Source of the DNA: CAWJMD01 sp963700925
GTDB lineage: Bacteria > Actinomycetota > Actinomycetes > Actinomycetales > CAWJMD01
Reading direction: 5' to 3'
Length of the DNA stretch: 64,000 bases
Assembly (NCBI GenBank): GCA_963700925.1
Contig: OY969553.1
Coordinates: forward strand, 1,860,001-1,924,000
Both the position numbers and the translations under genes were made by a program. The first letter of the stretch is position 1. Each line of letters starts with the position of its first letter. The notes under the pieces were generated by a model, which saw nothing but the letters and a program-made list of their open reading frames with translations, did not search any database and was not told where the DNA came from. Positions 40,578 through 49,665 of this stretch are shown piece by piece.

Positions 40578-41809
40578 TCACACCGGAGTGGTTCGCCCGC
40601 ACACCTCGAGCAGCCGGTCGTTGGCCTCGGTCTCGCCGATCGTGCAGCGCACACCGTCGCCGTCGAACGGGCGCACGCTGAGCCCCGCGGCGTCGCACTC
40701 GGCCGCGAACTCGACGGCCCTTTCACCCAACGGGAGCCAGACGAAGTTGGCCTCGGTGTCGGGGACGTTCCAGCCCTGGTGGCGCAGTGCGTCAAGCACT
40801 CGCGTGCGCTCTGCGACCAGTGCCTCGACCCGCTCGAACAGCTCGTGCTCGGCGGCCAGGGAGGCGACTGCTGCGTCCTGGGCGATGCCGGAGACGCCGA
40901 ACGGCACGGCGGTCTTGCGCAAGGCCTCCGCCACCGGGGGGTGGGCGACGGCGTAGCCGACTCGCAGGCCGGCCAGCCCGTAGGCCTTCGAGAACGTCCG
41001 CAGCACAGCGACGTTCGGCCTTTGACGGTGAACGGCGATCGCGTCGGGCGACTGCGGGTCGCGCACGAACTCGCGGTAGGCCTCGTCGATCACGACGAGC
41101 ACGTCGCTGGGCACGCGGTCGAGGAACGCCTCCAGCTCGTCGGCGTGGACGACGGGGCCGGTCGGGTTGTTGGGCGTGCAGACCAGGACGAGGCGCGTGC
41201 GGTCGGTGATCGCGTCGGCCATCGCGGCCAGGTCGTGGCGGGCGTCTGCGGTGAGGGGCACCTGCACGCCCCGCGCCCCGCTGATGCCGACGACGATGGG
41301 GTAGGCCTCGAAGGAGCGCCAGGCGTAGACGACCTCGTCACCGTCCGCGCAGGTGGCCTGAATGATCTGCCCGAGCACCCCGACGCTGCCGGTGCCCGTC
41401 GCGACCCGGTCGACGTCGACGCCCACGTAGTCGGCGATCGCCTTGGTCAGCTTGGTGACCGCCATGTCGGGGTAGCGGTTCAGGTGCGCGGCGGCATCCT
41501 TGACGACGTCGAGCACTGACGGCAACGGCGGGTAGGGGTTCTCGTTCGAGCTGATCTTGTAGACGGTCACGCCCTGGACCGGCTCGGCCGGCTTGCCGGG
41601 CTTGTACGAGGGGACCGCGTGCAACGCTGCCCGCAGCCGGGGGCCGGGGGCTGTGGCGGCCGGGGCGGCGCTGGCGGCGGGCGCATCAGTGGCGGCGGCG
41701 TTGGCAGGGGCGGCGTTGGCAGGGGCGGCGTTGGCAGGGGCGGCGTTGCAGGGGCGGCGTCGGCAGGGGCGGCGTCGGCAGGGGCGGCGTCGGTGGGGCT
41801 GTCGTCCAT
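40578..41809 (-). CDS. hisC: HisC-family PLP aminotransferase, N-terminus frameshifted in tandem repeats
   Basis: The core (from ~41655 down) is a fold-type I aminotransferase with the substrate region [29 protein letters not shown] and the PLP-Lys motif [17 protein letters not shown]. In Actinobacteria such HisC-like proteins outside his operons often act as aromatic aminotransferases. The natural ATG at 41809 ([16 protein letters not shown]) is in a different frame: one 15-base repeat unit is a base short near 41748. If repaired, the protein is ~410 residues with a ~45-residue Ala/Pro/Asn leader. As written, translation would need a downstream start such as the TTG at 41624. Confidence 0.85.
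41699..41797. repeat. 15-base tandem repeats at the hisC 5' end, one unit 14 bases
   Basis: About six units of the type GGCAGGGGCGGCGTT or GGCAGGGGCGGCGTC encode [10 protein letters not shown]. The unit around 41741-41755 reads GTTGCAGGGG instead of GTTGGCAGGGG, the missing G causing the hisC frame break. Confidence 0.9.
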
Positions 41810-41868
41810 GGCCGCACTCTAGGGCTCCCCCTGGTTGGCGCCGCCGCCGTCCCCGCCCACCGTCCCCG

Positions 41869-41983
41869 TTGCTCCCCTCACCCACACGGCGCCCGTGGGG
41901 TGCTCCTCCTGCCCACACGATCGGCGTTCAAATGCGTGGGCCTCACGAGCGAGCCACGGAAGGCGTGTGGGTGAGGGGAGCAA
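41869..41983. repeat. large imperfect inverted repeat in the hisC-holin gap
   Basis: TTGCTCCCCTCACCCACACG (41869-41888) is perfectly complementary to 41964-41983, and the complementarity continues after a four-base mismatch with CCGTGG. The centre again contains CCCACACG and CGTGGG. The 115-base structure could be a MITE-like element, a long hairpin RNA or a regulatory cruciform. It lies between divergent genes hisC and the holin-family gene. Confidence 0.75.
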
Positions 41984-42008
41984 GGGGGCGCGTGGGAGGG
42001 TGGCGCCC

Positions 42009-42407
42009 ATGAAGTCCTTCACAATCAAGGTCGTGGTCAACGCGCTGGCCATCTGGGTGGCGACGCTGGTGGTGAGCGGCATCGCTGTCGGCGACGGCAA
42101 CGACGACACGCTGGCGCGGGTGGTGACCTACCTCCTCATCGGGCTGATCTTCGGCCTCGTGAACGCCGTCATCAAGCCGATCGTCAAGCTGATCGCGCTG
42201 CCCCTGTACATCCTCACGCTGGGGCTGTTCACGTTCGTGGTGAACGCCTTCATGCTGCAGATCACGTCGTGGATCGCGCAGGTCACGCCGCTGACGTTCA
42301 GCATCGACGAGTTCTTCTGGACAGCGATCCTCGGCGCCGTGGTCGTGACGCTGGTCAGCATGGTGCTGCACCTGCTGCTTCCGGACGGCAAGAAGGACGA
42401 CGACTGA
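42009..42407 (+). CDS. phage-holin-family (PF04020) membrane protein
   Basis: A 132-residue protein with four transmembrane segments (residues ~5-27, 38-58, 61-86, 100-125) of the Phage_holin_4_2 type (LIGLIFGLVNAVIKPIVKLIALPLYILTLG in part). Despite the name, chromosomal members are widespread, not lytic, and have no known function. No phage genes are near. The ATG at 42009 begins the first helix; the open frame upstream runs through the inverted repeat and is not coding. Confidence 0.88.
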   Translation: MKSFTIKVVVNALAIWVATLVVSGIAVGDGNDDTLARVVTYLLIGLIFGLVNAVIKPIVKLIALPLYILTLGLFTFVVNAFMLQITSWIAQVTPLTFSIDEFFWTAILGAVVVTLVSMVLHLLLPDGKKDDD

Positions 42408-42433
42408 CCCACCGCTGACCTACCCCGGGTGGC

Positions 42434-42515
42434 GTACTTCACGAGGCTCCGTGTCACTTCACGAGGCTCGCGAGCCTCGTTAACGTTGCGAACGCCTCGT
42501 TAACGAGGCTGGCGA
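42434..42515. repeat. REP-like palindromic intergenic element, copy 2
   Basis: Begins GTACTTCACGAGGCT, has the same perfect 20-base palindrome ACGAGGCTCGCGAGCCTCGT at 42461-42480 as the copy at 16466-16549, then a second TCGTTAACGA palindrome. It lies between the convergent holin-family and paaN genes, where a bidirectional terminator would be useful. Confidence 0.8.
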
Positions 42516-42533
42516 ATCCAGCGTGTAGAGGCG

Positions 42534-44276
42534 TCAGGCGTGGCGGCGCGACTGCACCACGCGGAAGCGCCCGGAGACGTAGTGGCCGTCGGTGAGCGTC
42601 GCGTTCGCAGCGGGGTTGGCGCCCGTGCCGTGGAAGTCGCTGAACGCGGCCGACTGGTTCACGAACACCTGCCCGGTGAGGTTCATGGACAGCGCTACAC
42701 CGGCGTCTATCGCCGCCTGCTCCGCAGCGTCGAGCACGTCCTCGGACGTCGAGTACACCGCCGCCGTCATCGCCCCGTGCTCGCGGACGGTCTCCACGAA
42801 GAGGCGCAGCGAGTCGTCGGTGCCGCCGGTCTTGATCAGGAAGGCCACCGGGCCGAAGCACTCGGCGGTGTAGACGTCGTCACCGGCGTCGACCTGCACG
42901 ATCGCCGGCGTGCGCACGGTGGCGTCGGGGAAGTCAGGGTGCGTGACCGCGCGTGACTCCAGCACCGCGGTGCCGAGCGAACCGGCACCGTCCGCGCGGG
43001 AGACCACGTCGGAGTTGACCGCGGCGCCGAGCACCTGCACGGCGCGGGCGTCGTCACCGGTCAGCTTCTGCACGGCCTTCGCCAGGGCCTCGGCGAACTC
43101 CTCGGCCGAGATGTGACCGTTGTCGGTCTCGATGCCACCGGCCGGCACGTAGATGTTCTGCGGGGCGGTGCACATCTGGCCCGAGTAGAGGCTCAGCGAG
43201 AACGCGAGGTTGCCTGTCAGCCCTCGCAGGTCGTCGGTGGAGTCGACGACGACCGTGTTGAGTCCGGCCTTCTCGGTGTAGACGACCGCGTGGTGGATGT
43301 TCTCCTCGAGCCAGCGCCCGAACCCGGGGCCGCCGGTGTAGTCGATGATGCCGATGCGCGGATGCTCGGCCAGCGGCTTGGCCAGGCCCTCCCCGTCCGC
43401 CTCAGCCGTGAGCACCATCAGGTTCGGGTCGAAACCGTTCTCGGCCAGCACCTCTCGCGCGACGTCGACGCTGATCGCCATCGGCAGAACGGATCTCGGG
43501 TGCGGCTTGACGACAACCGCGTTGCCCGTGGCCAGCGAGGCCAGCAGCCCGGGGTACGAGTTCCACGTCGGGAACGTGTTGCAGCCGATCACCAGCCCGA
43601 TGCCGCGGCCGACGACGTGGAACCGCTTGGTCATCACCAGCGGGTCGCCCTTTGCCGGCTTGGTCCAGGTGGCCTGCTGCGGCACGCGCTGCTGCTCGGC
43701 GAGCGCGTAGGCCACGGCCTCGAGGGCGCGGTCCTGTGCGTGCGGTCCCGCCGCCTGGAACGCCATCACGAACGCCTGGCCCGTGGTGTGCATGACCGCG
43801 TGGGCCATCTCGAAGCTGCGGGCGTTGATGCGATCGAGGATCTCGACGCACACCGCCGCGCGGACGAGCGGTCCGGCTGCCCGCCACGCCTTCACCCCTG
43901 CACCGACCGCCGCGAGCAGGTCGTCGAGGTCGTCAGCGGAGTAGTGCGGGTACTGCACCCCGAGCGTCGGCCCGTAGGGCGACACCTCCGAACCCACCCA
44001 GTCACGTGCCGCCGGCTGCGACGCGAGCGCCTCGTAGCGGCCACCCAGGTGGGCGTTGTACGCCGCCTCGCCGGCAGCGGCCGCCTCCTCCCCGTACACG
44101 CGCGGGGACGGCGACTCGGGGAAGCGGCTGTAGTACTCGCGGCTGGAGATGGCGGCCAGCGCGGCGTCGAGGGTGTCGCGGTGCCGCTCGACCAGCGCCT
44201 GGTGGGCGGCGTGGGCAGGGGCTGCGGGGGCGGTGGGGGTCGGTGAGGTCGTCACCTGAGTCACTGTGCCCGACAT
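42534..44276 (-). CDS. paaN: phenylacetic acid degradation protein PaaN (aldehyde dehydrogenase family)
   Basis: A 580-residue protein of the PaaN type (TIGR02288), an aldehyde dehydrogenase relative longer than the usual ~500 residues because of its N-terminal region (residues 1-110). NAD-binding and catalytic elements are GCNTFPTWNSYPGLLASLATGNAVVVKPHP (in part) and the nucleophile Cys in SGQMCTAPQN. PaaN-type enzymes oxidise the ring-opened semialdehyde of phenylacetyl-CoA catabolism. No paaABCDE multicomponent oxygenase genes lie in the window, but paaH- and paaI-like genes are close by on the other strand. Confidence 0.9.
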   Translation of the reverse strand: MSGTVTQVTTSPTPTAPAAPAHAAHQALVERHRDTLDAALAAISSREYYSRFPESPSPRVYGEEAAAAGEAAYNAHLGGRYEALASQPAARDWVGSEVSPYGPTLGVQYPHYSADDLDDLLAAVGAGVKAWRAAGPLVRAAVCVEILDRINARSFEMAHAVMHTTGQAFVMAFQAAGPHAQDRALEAVAYALAEQQRVPQQATWTKPAKGDPLVMTKRFHVVGRGIGLVIGCNTFPTWNSYPGLLASLATGNAVVVKPHPRSVLPMAISVDVAREVLAENGFDPNLMVLTAEADGEGLAKPLAEHPRIGIIDYTGGPGFGRWLEENIHHAVVYTEKAGLNTVVVDSTDDLRGLTGNLAFSLSLYSGQMCTAPQNIYVPAGGIETDNGHISAEEFAEALAKAVQKLTGDDARAVQVLGAAVNSDVVSRADGAGSLGTAVLESRAVTHPDFPDATVRTPAIVQVDAGDDVYTAECFGPVAFLIKTGGTDDSLRLFVETVREHGAMTAAVYSTSEDVLDAAEQAAIDAGVALSMNLTGQVFVNQSAAFSDFHGTGANPAANATLTDGHYVSGRFRVVQSRRHA

Positions 44277-44355
44277 GGCGCGAGACGGACAATCGCGGGT
44301 CCCGGACGGAGACCGAGAGCGGGCCCGTCACCCCGTCGCGGCTACGGTCTCGCGC

Positions 44356-44889
44356 GTGACTGCACCCGAGCCGCCTTCCGAGACCCAACGCATCGACCCG
44401 CCCTACGCCGCCGACGAGCGCACCCTGCTCGAGACCTTTCTCGACTACCACCGCGCCACGCTGCTGATGAAGTGCGAGGGGCTCACAGACGAGCAGCTGC
44501 GGACGCGCTCGGTGCCGCCCTCGTCCCTGAGCCTGCTGGGTCTGGTCCGGCACATGGCCGAGGTCGAGCGGCAGTGGTTCCGAAACATCCTGGCCGGCGG
44601 GGACGAACCCGGAATCTTCTTCACGGACGAGGAACCGGACGGCGACTTCGACCTCGGGGACGACGCCGACGTCGCGGCCGACCTGGCGACGTACCGCGAG
44701 GAGGTGGCCGTCTGCCGGGCCATCGCCGACCGGCATCCGGACCTCGACGCGATCGGCGCTCGGTTGCGTCGCGGGGTGCACGAGGTGTCGCTGCGCTGGA
44801 TCTTCGTCCACCTGCTCGAGGAGTACGCCCGTCACAACGGGCACGCCGACTTCCTGCGCGAGCGCATCGACGGGGCGACCGGCGAGTAG
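44356..44889 (+). CDS. DinB family (DUF664) protein
   Basis: A 177-residue four-helix-bundle protein of the DinB/DUF664 superfamily. His residues typical of the metal-binding triad are visible: VRHMAEVERQWF, RRGVHEVSLRW... and EEYARHNGHADFLRERIDG. Family members are metal-dependent, often mycothiol- or bacillithiol-dependent transferases; DUF664 actinobacterial members are usually linked to mycothiol. The GTG at 44356 was chosen as the first start at the homologous N-terminus. It is divergent from paaN. Confidence 0.88.
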   Translation: MTAPEPPSETQRIDPPYAADERTLLETFLDYHRATLLMKCEGLTDEQLRTRSVPPSSLSLLGLVRHMAEVERQWFRNILAGGDEPGIFFTDEEPDGDFDLGDDADVAADLATYREEVAVCRAIADRHPDLDAIGARLRRGVHEVSLRWIFVHLLEEYARHNGHADFLRERIDGATGE

Positions 44890-44935
44890 GCCGTCCTCTC
44901 ACGGCGGACTTCCTCGGCAGGCCTACACTCCGGCC

Positions 44936-46525
44936 ATGAGCGACTCCGCGGCGACACACGGCCTCGACGAGGTCGTGCTGGCCGACGTGGATGTCGTCGT
45001 CGGTGTGGTCGGTGCGGGGACGATGGGCGCCGGCATCGCCGAGGTCGCGGCTCGCGCCGGCCACCGAGTGCGCCTGCTCGACGCCGCCGAGGGAGCTGCG
45101 GAGCGCGGCATCGAGGGCATCTCGGGACGGCTGGAGCGCGACCTGTCCAAGGGCCGTTTGTCTCGGACGGACGCCGACGCGGTGCTCTCCCGCCTGACGG
45201 CCGTCCTCGACGTCAGCGGCCTGGCCGGTTGCGGCCTCGTGGTCGAGGCCGTCGCCGAGGATCTCGCGATCAAGAGGACTCTGCTCGGCGCGCTGCAGGA
45301 CGTGGTCCCCGCGGATGCCGTGCTGGCGACCAACACGTCCTCGCTGTCCGTCACGGCGGTGGCCGCGGGACTGCGAGACCCGTCGCGCGTCGTCGGCCTT
45401 CACTTCTTCAACCCCGCGGCCCGGATGCGCCTCGTCGAGGTGGTGCACGGCGAGGACACGGACCCCTCGGTGGTCGAGGCGGCTGTCGACCTGGTGACGT
45501 CGTGGGGCAAGACGCCCGTCCGCTGCCGGTCGACACCCGGGTTCATCGTCAACCGGGTCGCCCGCCCGTTCTACGGGGAGGCGCAGCGGCTCGTCGAGGA
45601 GCAGGCGGCTACGCCGGCGTTGATCGACCGCCTGCTCCGTGAGGCGGGCGGTTTCCCGATGGGTCCGTTCGAGCTCACCGACCTCGTCGGTCAGGACGTG
45701 AATCTCTCTGTCTCGCGGTCGGTCTGGGAGCAGACGTTCCACGACCCTCGCTACGCCCCGACCGTCTTCCAGCAGCGACTCGTCGACGCCGGACGGCTGG
45801 GCCGCAAGAGCGGACGGGGCGTCTACTCGTACACGGTCGACCCCGCGGACCCGGCGGATCCGCGGTCCGGTCCCCGTCCCGAACAGACGGAGGTGCTGCG
45901 CTCGCTGCGGCCCGCGAGGGTCTGCTCGATGCTGGGCTGGTCGGTGATGGCGCCGCTGGCCGAGCGGATCGCCAAGGGCCCCGTCACGGTCGAGGTGCTG
46001 GGCGACTCCGACGCCGAGTGCACGGACGAGGTCGGTCTGCTGCTGCCGTCGGGCGGCCGCGTGGTGGAGACCTCGGGCGTGACAGCCGCCGCGCTCGGCG
46101 AGCAGGTGGTCACGCTCGACTGGGCGCTCTCGCCCGAGACGACGAGGCGGGTGGCGCTGGCACCGTCCGCCAACTGCACCGCCGAGACCGTCTCCGAGGC
46201 GGTCGGGCTGCTGCAGTCGGCCGGTGTCGAGGTCGAGCTGGTGGCGGACGTTGCCGGCATGGTCGTCGCCCGCACGGTCGCGATGTTGGTCAACGAGGCG
46301 GTCGACCTGGTGGCGCGCGGCGAGGCCACGGCCGAGGACGTCGACACCGCGATGCGGCTCGGCACCGGGTACCCGCTGGGACCGCTCGAGTGGGGTGACA
46401 TCGCTGGGCCGTCCTGTGTGCTCGCGGTCCTGGAGGGCCTGCACAGCGAGTACCCGACCGGGCGCTACCGCCCGTCGCCCGCGCTGCGCCTCGCTGCCGA
46501 GACCGGGGCCCCGCTGCGTGCCTGA
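44936..46525 (+). CDS. paaH: 3-hydroxyacyl-CoA dehydrogenase, PaaH type
   Basis: A 529-residue tandem-type dehydrogenase. Residues ~20-200 are the NAD-binding domain (VGVVGAGTMGAGIAEVAARAG, TNTSSLSVTAVA, VVGLHFFNPAARMRLVEVV), ~200-300 the first C-terminal domain (FELTDLVGQDVN), and ~420-520 a second, degenerate HCDH C-terminal domain (GYPLGPLEWGDIAG). This two-C-domain layout is that of PaaH/3-hydroxyadipyl-CoA dehydrogenase and PHB-type homologues. It acts late in phenylacetate beta-oxidation. The thioesterase paaI overlaps its stop. Confidence 0.9.
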   Translation: MSDSAATHGLDEVVLADVDVVVGVVGAGTMGAGIAEVAARAGHRVRLLDAAEGAAERGIEGISGRLERDLSKGRLSRTDADAVLSRLTAVLDVSGLAGCGLVVEAVAEDLAIKRTLLGALQDVVPADAVLATNTSSLSVTAVAAGLRDPSRVVGLHFFNPAARMRLVEVVHGEDTDPSVVEAAVDLVTSWGKTPVRCRSTPGFIVNRVARPFYGEAQRLVEEQAATPALIDRLLREAGGFPMGPFELTDLVGQDVNLSVSRSVWEQTFHDPRYAPTVFQQRLVDAGRLGRKSGRGVYSYTVDPADPADPRSGPRPEQTEVLRSLRPARVCSMLGWSVMAPLAERIAKGPVTVEVLGDSDAECTDEVGLLLPSGGRVVETSGVTAAALGEQVVTLDWALSPETTRRVALAPSANCTAETVSEAVGLLQSAGVEVELVADVAGMVVARTVAMLVNEAVDLVARGEATAEDVDTAMRLGTGYPLGPLEWGDIAGPSCVLAVLEGLHSEYPTGRYRPSPALRLAAETGAPLRA

Positions 46526-46952
46526 GGACGCAACGGCCACGCAGGTCGACGCGTGGGCCCGTGAGATGTGGGACCGCGACACAGCCAGCCGGGCGCTGGG
46601 CATGGAGCTGCTGCACGCTTCGGGCGGTTGCTGTCGCCTGCGCATGCCGGTCAGAGACGACATGGTGCAGGGGCACGGCAGCATTCATGGTGGCATGGTC
46701 TTCACCCTCGGCGACAGCGCTTTCGCCTTCTGCTGCAACGGACCTGACCGAGTCGTCGTGGGGGCGAGCGCTGACGTGACGTGGGTCGCGCCGGCGAATG
46801 TCGGCGACGTGCTGATCGCGGACGGGGAGCAGGAAGTCGTCTACGGCCGTAGCGGAGTCACCCGCGTGCGCATCACCCGCGAGAGCGACGGCGCGCTGGT
46901 CGCCCTGTTCCAGGGTCGTTCGCGTCAGGTGCCTGGGAGTGCAGGCGGGTAG
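46518..46952 (+). CDS. paaI: PaaI-type hotdog-fold thioesterase
   Basis: A 144-residue hotdog thioesterase with the PaaI signature GSIHGGMVFTLGDSAFAFCCN (in part) carrying the catalytic Asp, and the C-terminal strands VRITRESDGALVALFQG. PaaI hydrolyses ring-hydroxylated phenylacetyl-CoA dead-end products, sparing CoA. The GTG at 46518 overlaps the paaH stop by eight bases, so they form an operon; an open frame extending further upstream is inside paaH. Confidence 0.9.
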   Translation: MPEDATATQVDAWAREMWDRDTASRALGMELLHASGGCCRLRMPVRDDMVQGHGSIHGGMVFTLGDSAFAFCCNGPDRVVVGASADVTWVAPANVGDVLIADGEQEVVYGRSGVTRVRITRESDGALVALFQGRSRQVPGSAGG

Positions 46953-46961
46953 TGCCCCGCG

Positions 46962-47933
46962 TCAGCGGGACGAGCCGACCGTCTGCCACGCCTGCCACGC
47001 GCTGGCGACCATCTCGTCGAGCGAGTGGCGCATGGTCCAGCCCAGGTCGGCGGCCGCGGCCGCGCCGGAGGCGACGATCCGGGCCGGGTCGCCTGGACGT
47101 CGGGGCCCGACCTCTGGCTCGAAGTCGATGCCGGTCACCCGCGCCATCGCGTCCATGATCTGGCGCACCGAGACGCCGTCGCCGCTGCCCAGGTTGTAGA
47201 CGCGTGCGAGCGCGCGCCCCTCGGCGAGGGCTTGCGCGGCGGCCACGTGCGCGAGCGCCAGGTCCTGCACGTGCAGGTAGTCGCGCACGCAGGTGCCGTC
47301 GGGGGTGTCGTAGTCCGCGCCGTTGATCTTCGGGGTGCCGCCGCGCGACAGCACGTCGAGGACCACCGGGAACAGGTTGTGCGGGCTGGTGTCGTACAGG
47401 TCGTCGTACCCCGAGCCCACCACGTTGAAGTACCGGAGCGACGTGTGCCGCAGGTCGGTGACAGCGCTGACGTCGCGCAGCAGCCACTCCCCGATCAGCT
47501 TGCTCTCCCCATAGGGCGACTCGGGCGCCGGTGCGGTGTCTTCGGTGACGAGATCGACGTCGGGCGTGCCGTAGACCGCCGCCGACGACGAGAACACGAT
47601 GCGGTCGACACCCACCGCCTGCATCGACTCCAGCAGTGCCATCGTCCCCACGACGTTCTGGCTGTACGTGTGCAGCGGACGCGAGACCGAGACGCCGGCG
47701 TACTTGAACCCGGCCAGGTGGATCACGCCCTCCACGCCGTGCTCGCTCAGCGCGCCCTCCACCAGGCCCCGGTCGAGCACCGTCCCCGCGACCATCGGCA
47801 CGTCGTCGCCGACGAACGGCCGGTGCCCGCTGCTCAGGTCGTCGAGCACCACCGGGGTGAGGCCCGCGTCCCCCAGCGCGCGGACCACGTGCGACCCGAT
47901 GTATCCGGCCCCTCCAGTCACCAACCAGCTCAT
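46962..47933 (-). CDS. galE: UDP-glucose 4-epimerase GalE
   Basis: A 323-residue extended SDR with the NAD motif VTGGAGYIGSHVVRAL, the catalytic SSSAAVYG (Ser) and YGESKLIGE (Tyr-x3-Lys) motifs, and the ADYDTPDGTCVRDYLHVQDLA substrate region characteristic of GalE. It interconverts UDP-glucose and UDP-galactose for cell-surface sugars. The ATG at 47933 follows GAGGGA. It converges with paaI (9-base gap) and stands alone. Confidence 0.93.
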   Translation of the reverse strand: MSWLVTGGAGYIGSHVVRALGDAGLTPVVLDDLSSGHRPFVGDDVPMVAGTVLDRGLVEGALSEHGVEGVIHLAGFKYAGVSVSRPLHTYSQNVVGTMALLESMQAVGVDRIVFSSSAAVYGTPDVDLVTEDTAPAPESPYGESKLIGEWLLRDVSAVTDLRHTSLRYFNVVGSGYDDLYDTSPHNLFPVVLDVLSRGGTPKINGADYDTPDGTCVRDYLHVQDLALAHVAAAQALAEGRALARVYNLGSGDGVSVRQIMDAMARVTGIDFEPEVGPRRPGDPARIVASGAAAAADLGWTMRHSLDEMVASAWQAWQTVGSSR

Positions 47934-48036
47934 GGCTCGTCCCTCGCCATTTCGCACGCGCTGTGTTGTCTGACTCGCTCGCTTCGCTCGCTCACGGGGT
48001 GATCCTTCCACGGGGGTACCGCGGTCGTACCGGCGA

Positions 48037-49665
48037 TCAGCCACTCGCGCGAATGGTCTGCCACTGCTGCGTCGTGACCAGCGCATCACCTCCCCCAGCG
48101 AAGTCGACCAGCGCGGCGCGCCACGTCCGCACCGATGGGTGGTCGGAGCTGTCGACAGCGCGCGCGGTGTTCAGGTAGGCCTCGAAGTCGTGGCCGACCC
48201 ACGGATCGATGTCGACAACGGATCGCGCACTCTCGAGGCCGTGCTGCGGGTCCAGCACGTCGCGCTGGACCGTCGCCCAGTACGCCCGGTCGGGATTGCG
48301 GTCGCCGTCGAGCTGGGGAACGAGGTCGGCACCGTGCTCGATGGACAGCGCCTGCACGTCGGGCGGGATGTCGAAGCCCGACACCGGCGAGCCGACCGTG
48401 AGCACCTGACGCATGGCGAACTCGTCCTGCACCGCGGGGTCGGAGGCGAGCGCAGCCGCCACGATGCCGCCCTGGCTGTACCCGACCGCCATCACGGGAT
48501 CGCTCGAACCGACTCCCGCCGCACGCATCACCTCGACCGCGGCCTCGACAGCGTCCGACTCCACCCCGCCCAACGCGGCGAGGTTGCTGGTGCCGTCAGC
48601 CGGCAGCGCGCCCCCGTCCACGCTCCAGGTCTGGGTCGGGGGCAGATAGAGCTGCCACCTCACGCCCGCGGCGTCCTCGATGCGGTCGAGCCGGATCGCA
48701 CCGGGCGTGTAGCCGGGGCCCGGCTGGCCGTCACGGGGTGGGGTGAACGGGTGGAGCCGTCCAAGGGCATCGCGAACCGTCAGCGGCGCGATCGCCGGTG
48801 TCGCGGGCCCCTTCGAGGTGACGCGAACGTCGCCCTGCCGCAGCAGCCCGGTCGCGAGACCCGCGCCGGCCAGCAGCGCCGCCAGCTCGGAGGCGGTGTC
48901 GGGGACCTCGTCGATCGTCGCTCCCCCGACGGTGATCGGTGCTGCCGCCAGCACACCGTCGACGCCCGCCGGCACCATCGCGTCCAGGACCAACGGCACG
49001 GTCGCCACCAGCTCGCGCGCGGCCCAGGGGTTTCGCGCCAGCCACTCCTGCGTGGCGAGCGCCACCGCCTCCGCGTCCGAGCCCAGGCGGTCCTGGACCT
49101 CGCGTCGGCCGAGCAGCCCCTGACCGACCGCGAGCTCCCAGGTCAGGTCGCCCTCCTGCGCCTCCTCCCGTAGGACGCCCACGGTGTCCCACATCACCGG
49201 CGCCCCACGCACGGCGACCCACCCGCCGACTCCGACCAGCGCGCCGAGCGCCACCCACCCCGCGACCGGCGACAGCGCGCGGGCGCCGTTCCGGACGAGA
49301 TGCGGCGACGCCTCGCGCCAGATCGCTCGCAGCGCCTGCTCCGCATCCACATCGGCCAGCGCGTACGCCTCCGCAGCCGCGTGCACACGCGTGCCCAGCA
49401 GCACGAGCGCGGCCCCACAGGGCGCCAGTCCGTCGGGACCGGCGATGGCCGTCGCCAGCGTGGCGTGCACCCGAGCCGAACCGAACGGGTCGAGCGCGGC
49501 GGCGACCACGGTGCCGGGTGCCAGTCCAAGGCCCGTGGCCGGAAGAACCAGCAGGGCAACGTCTTTCGCCACGCCCAGCAGCTGCGCACCGCTCGCGTGG
49601 ATGGCTTCCGTCGTGGCGGCCACACCCGCAGAGCCGCCCCGCACTTCCAGGCCGTCGTCACTCAT
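48037..49665 (-). CDS. WXG-like/alpha-beta hydrolase-like protein of a three-gene operon
   Basis: A ~542-residue protein. The N-terminal ~120 residues are helical and Ala-rich, similar in character to WXG100/ESX-type partner domains; residues ~137-165 are strongly hydrophobic and may be a membrane segment. The C-terminal region has a lipase-like nucleophile elbow, VMAVGYSQGGIVAAAL (Ser ~397), with possible later Asp/His (VGHDFEAYLN). No classical signal peptide is present. The ATG at 49665 overlaps the previous stop by four bases. It could be an effector of a specialised secretion system or a surface esterase; neither is proven. Confidence 0.75.
   Translation of the reverse strand: MSDDGLEVRGGSAGVAATTEAIHASGAQLLGVAKDVALLVLPATGLGLAPGTVVAAALDPFGSARVHATLATAIAGPDGLAPCGAALVLLGTRVHAAAEAYALADVDAEQALRAIWREASPHLVRNGARALSPVAGWVALGALVGVGGWVAVRGAPVMWDTVGVLREEAQEGDLTWELAVGQGLLGRREVQDRLGSDAEAVALATQEWLARNPWAARELVATVPLVLDAMVPAGVDGVLAAAPITVGGATIDEVPDTASELAALLAGAGLATGLLRQGDVRVTSKGPATPAIAPLTVRDALGRLHPFTPPRDGQPGPGYTPGAIRLDRIEDAAGVRWQLYLPPTQTWSVDGGALPADGTSNLAALGGVESDAVEAAVEVMRAAGVGSSDPVMAVGYSQGGIVAAALASDPAVQDEFAMRQVLTVGSPVSGFDIPPDVQALSIEHGADLVPQLDGDRNPDRAYWATVQRDVLDPQHGLESARSVVDIDPWVGHDFEAYLNTARAVDSSDHPSVRTWRAALVDFAGGGDALVTTQQWQTIRASG

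Noticed and set aside
42009..42407. Holin-family gene as a sign of prophage
   Set aside because: The family is common on actinobacterial chromosomes, and no endolysin, tail, integrase or terminase genes are near.
47965..48000. CTCGCTCGCTTCGCTCGCTC stretch upstream of galE as a regulatory palindrome
   Set aside because: It is a direct, not inverted, run of short repeats common in high-GC genomes, with no matching partner or clear promoter.
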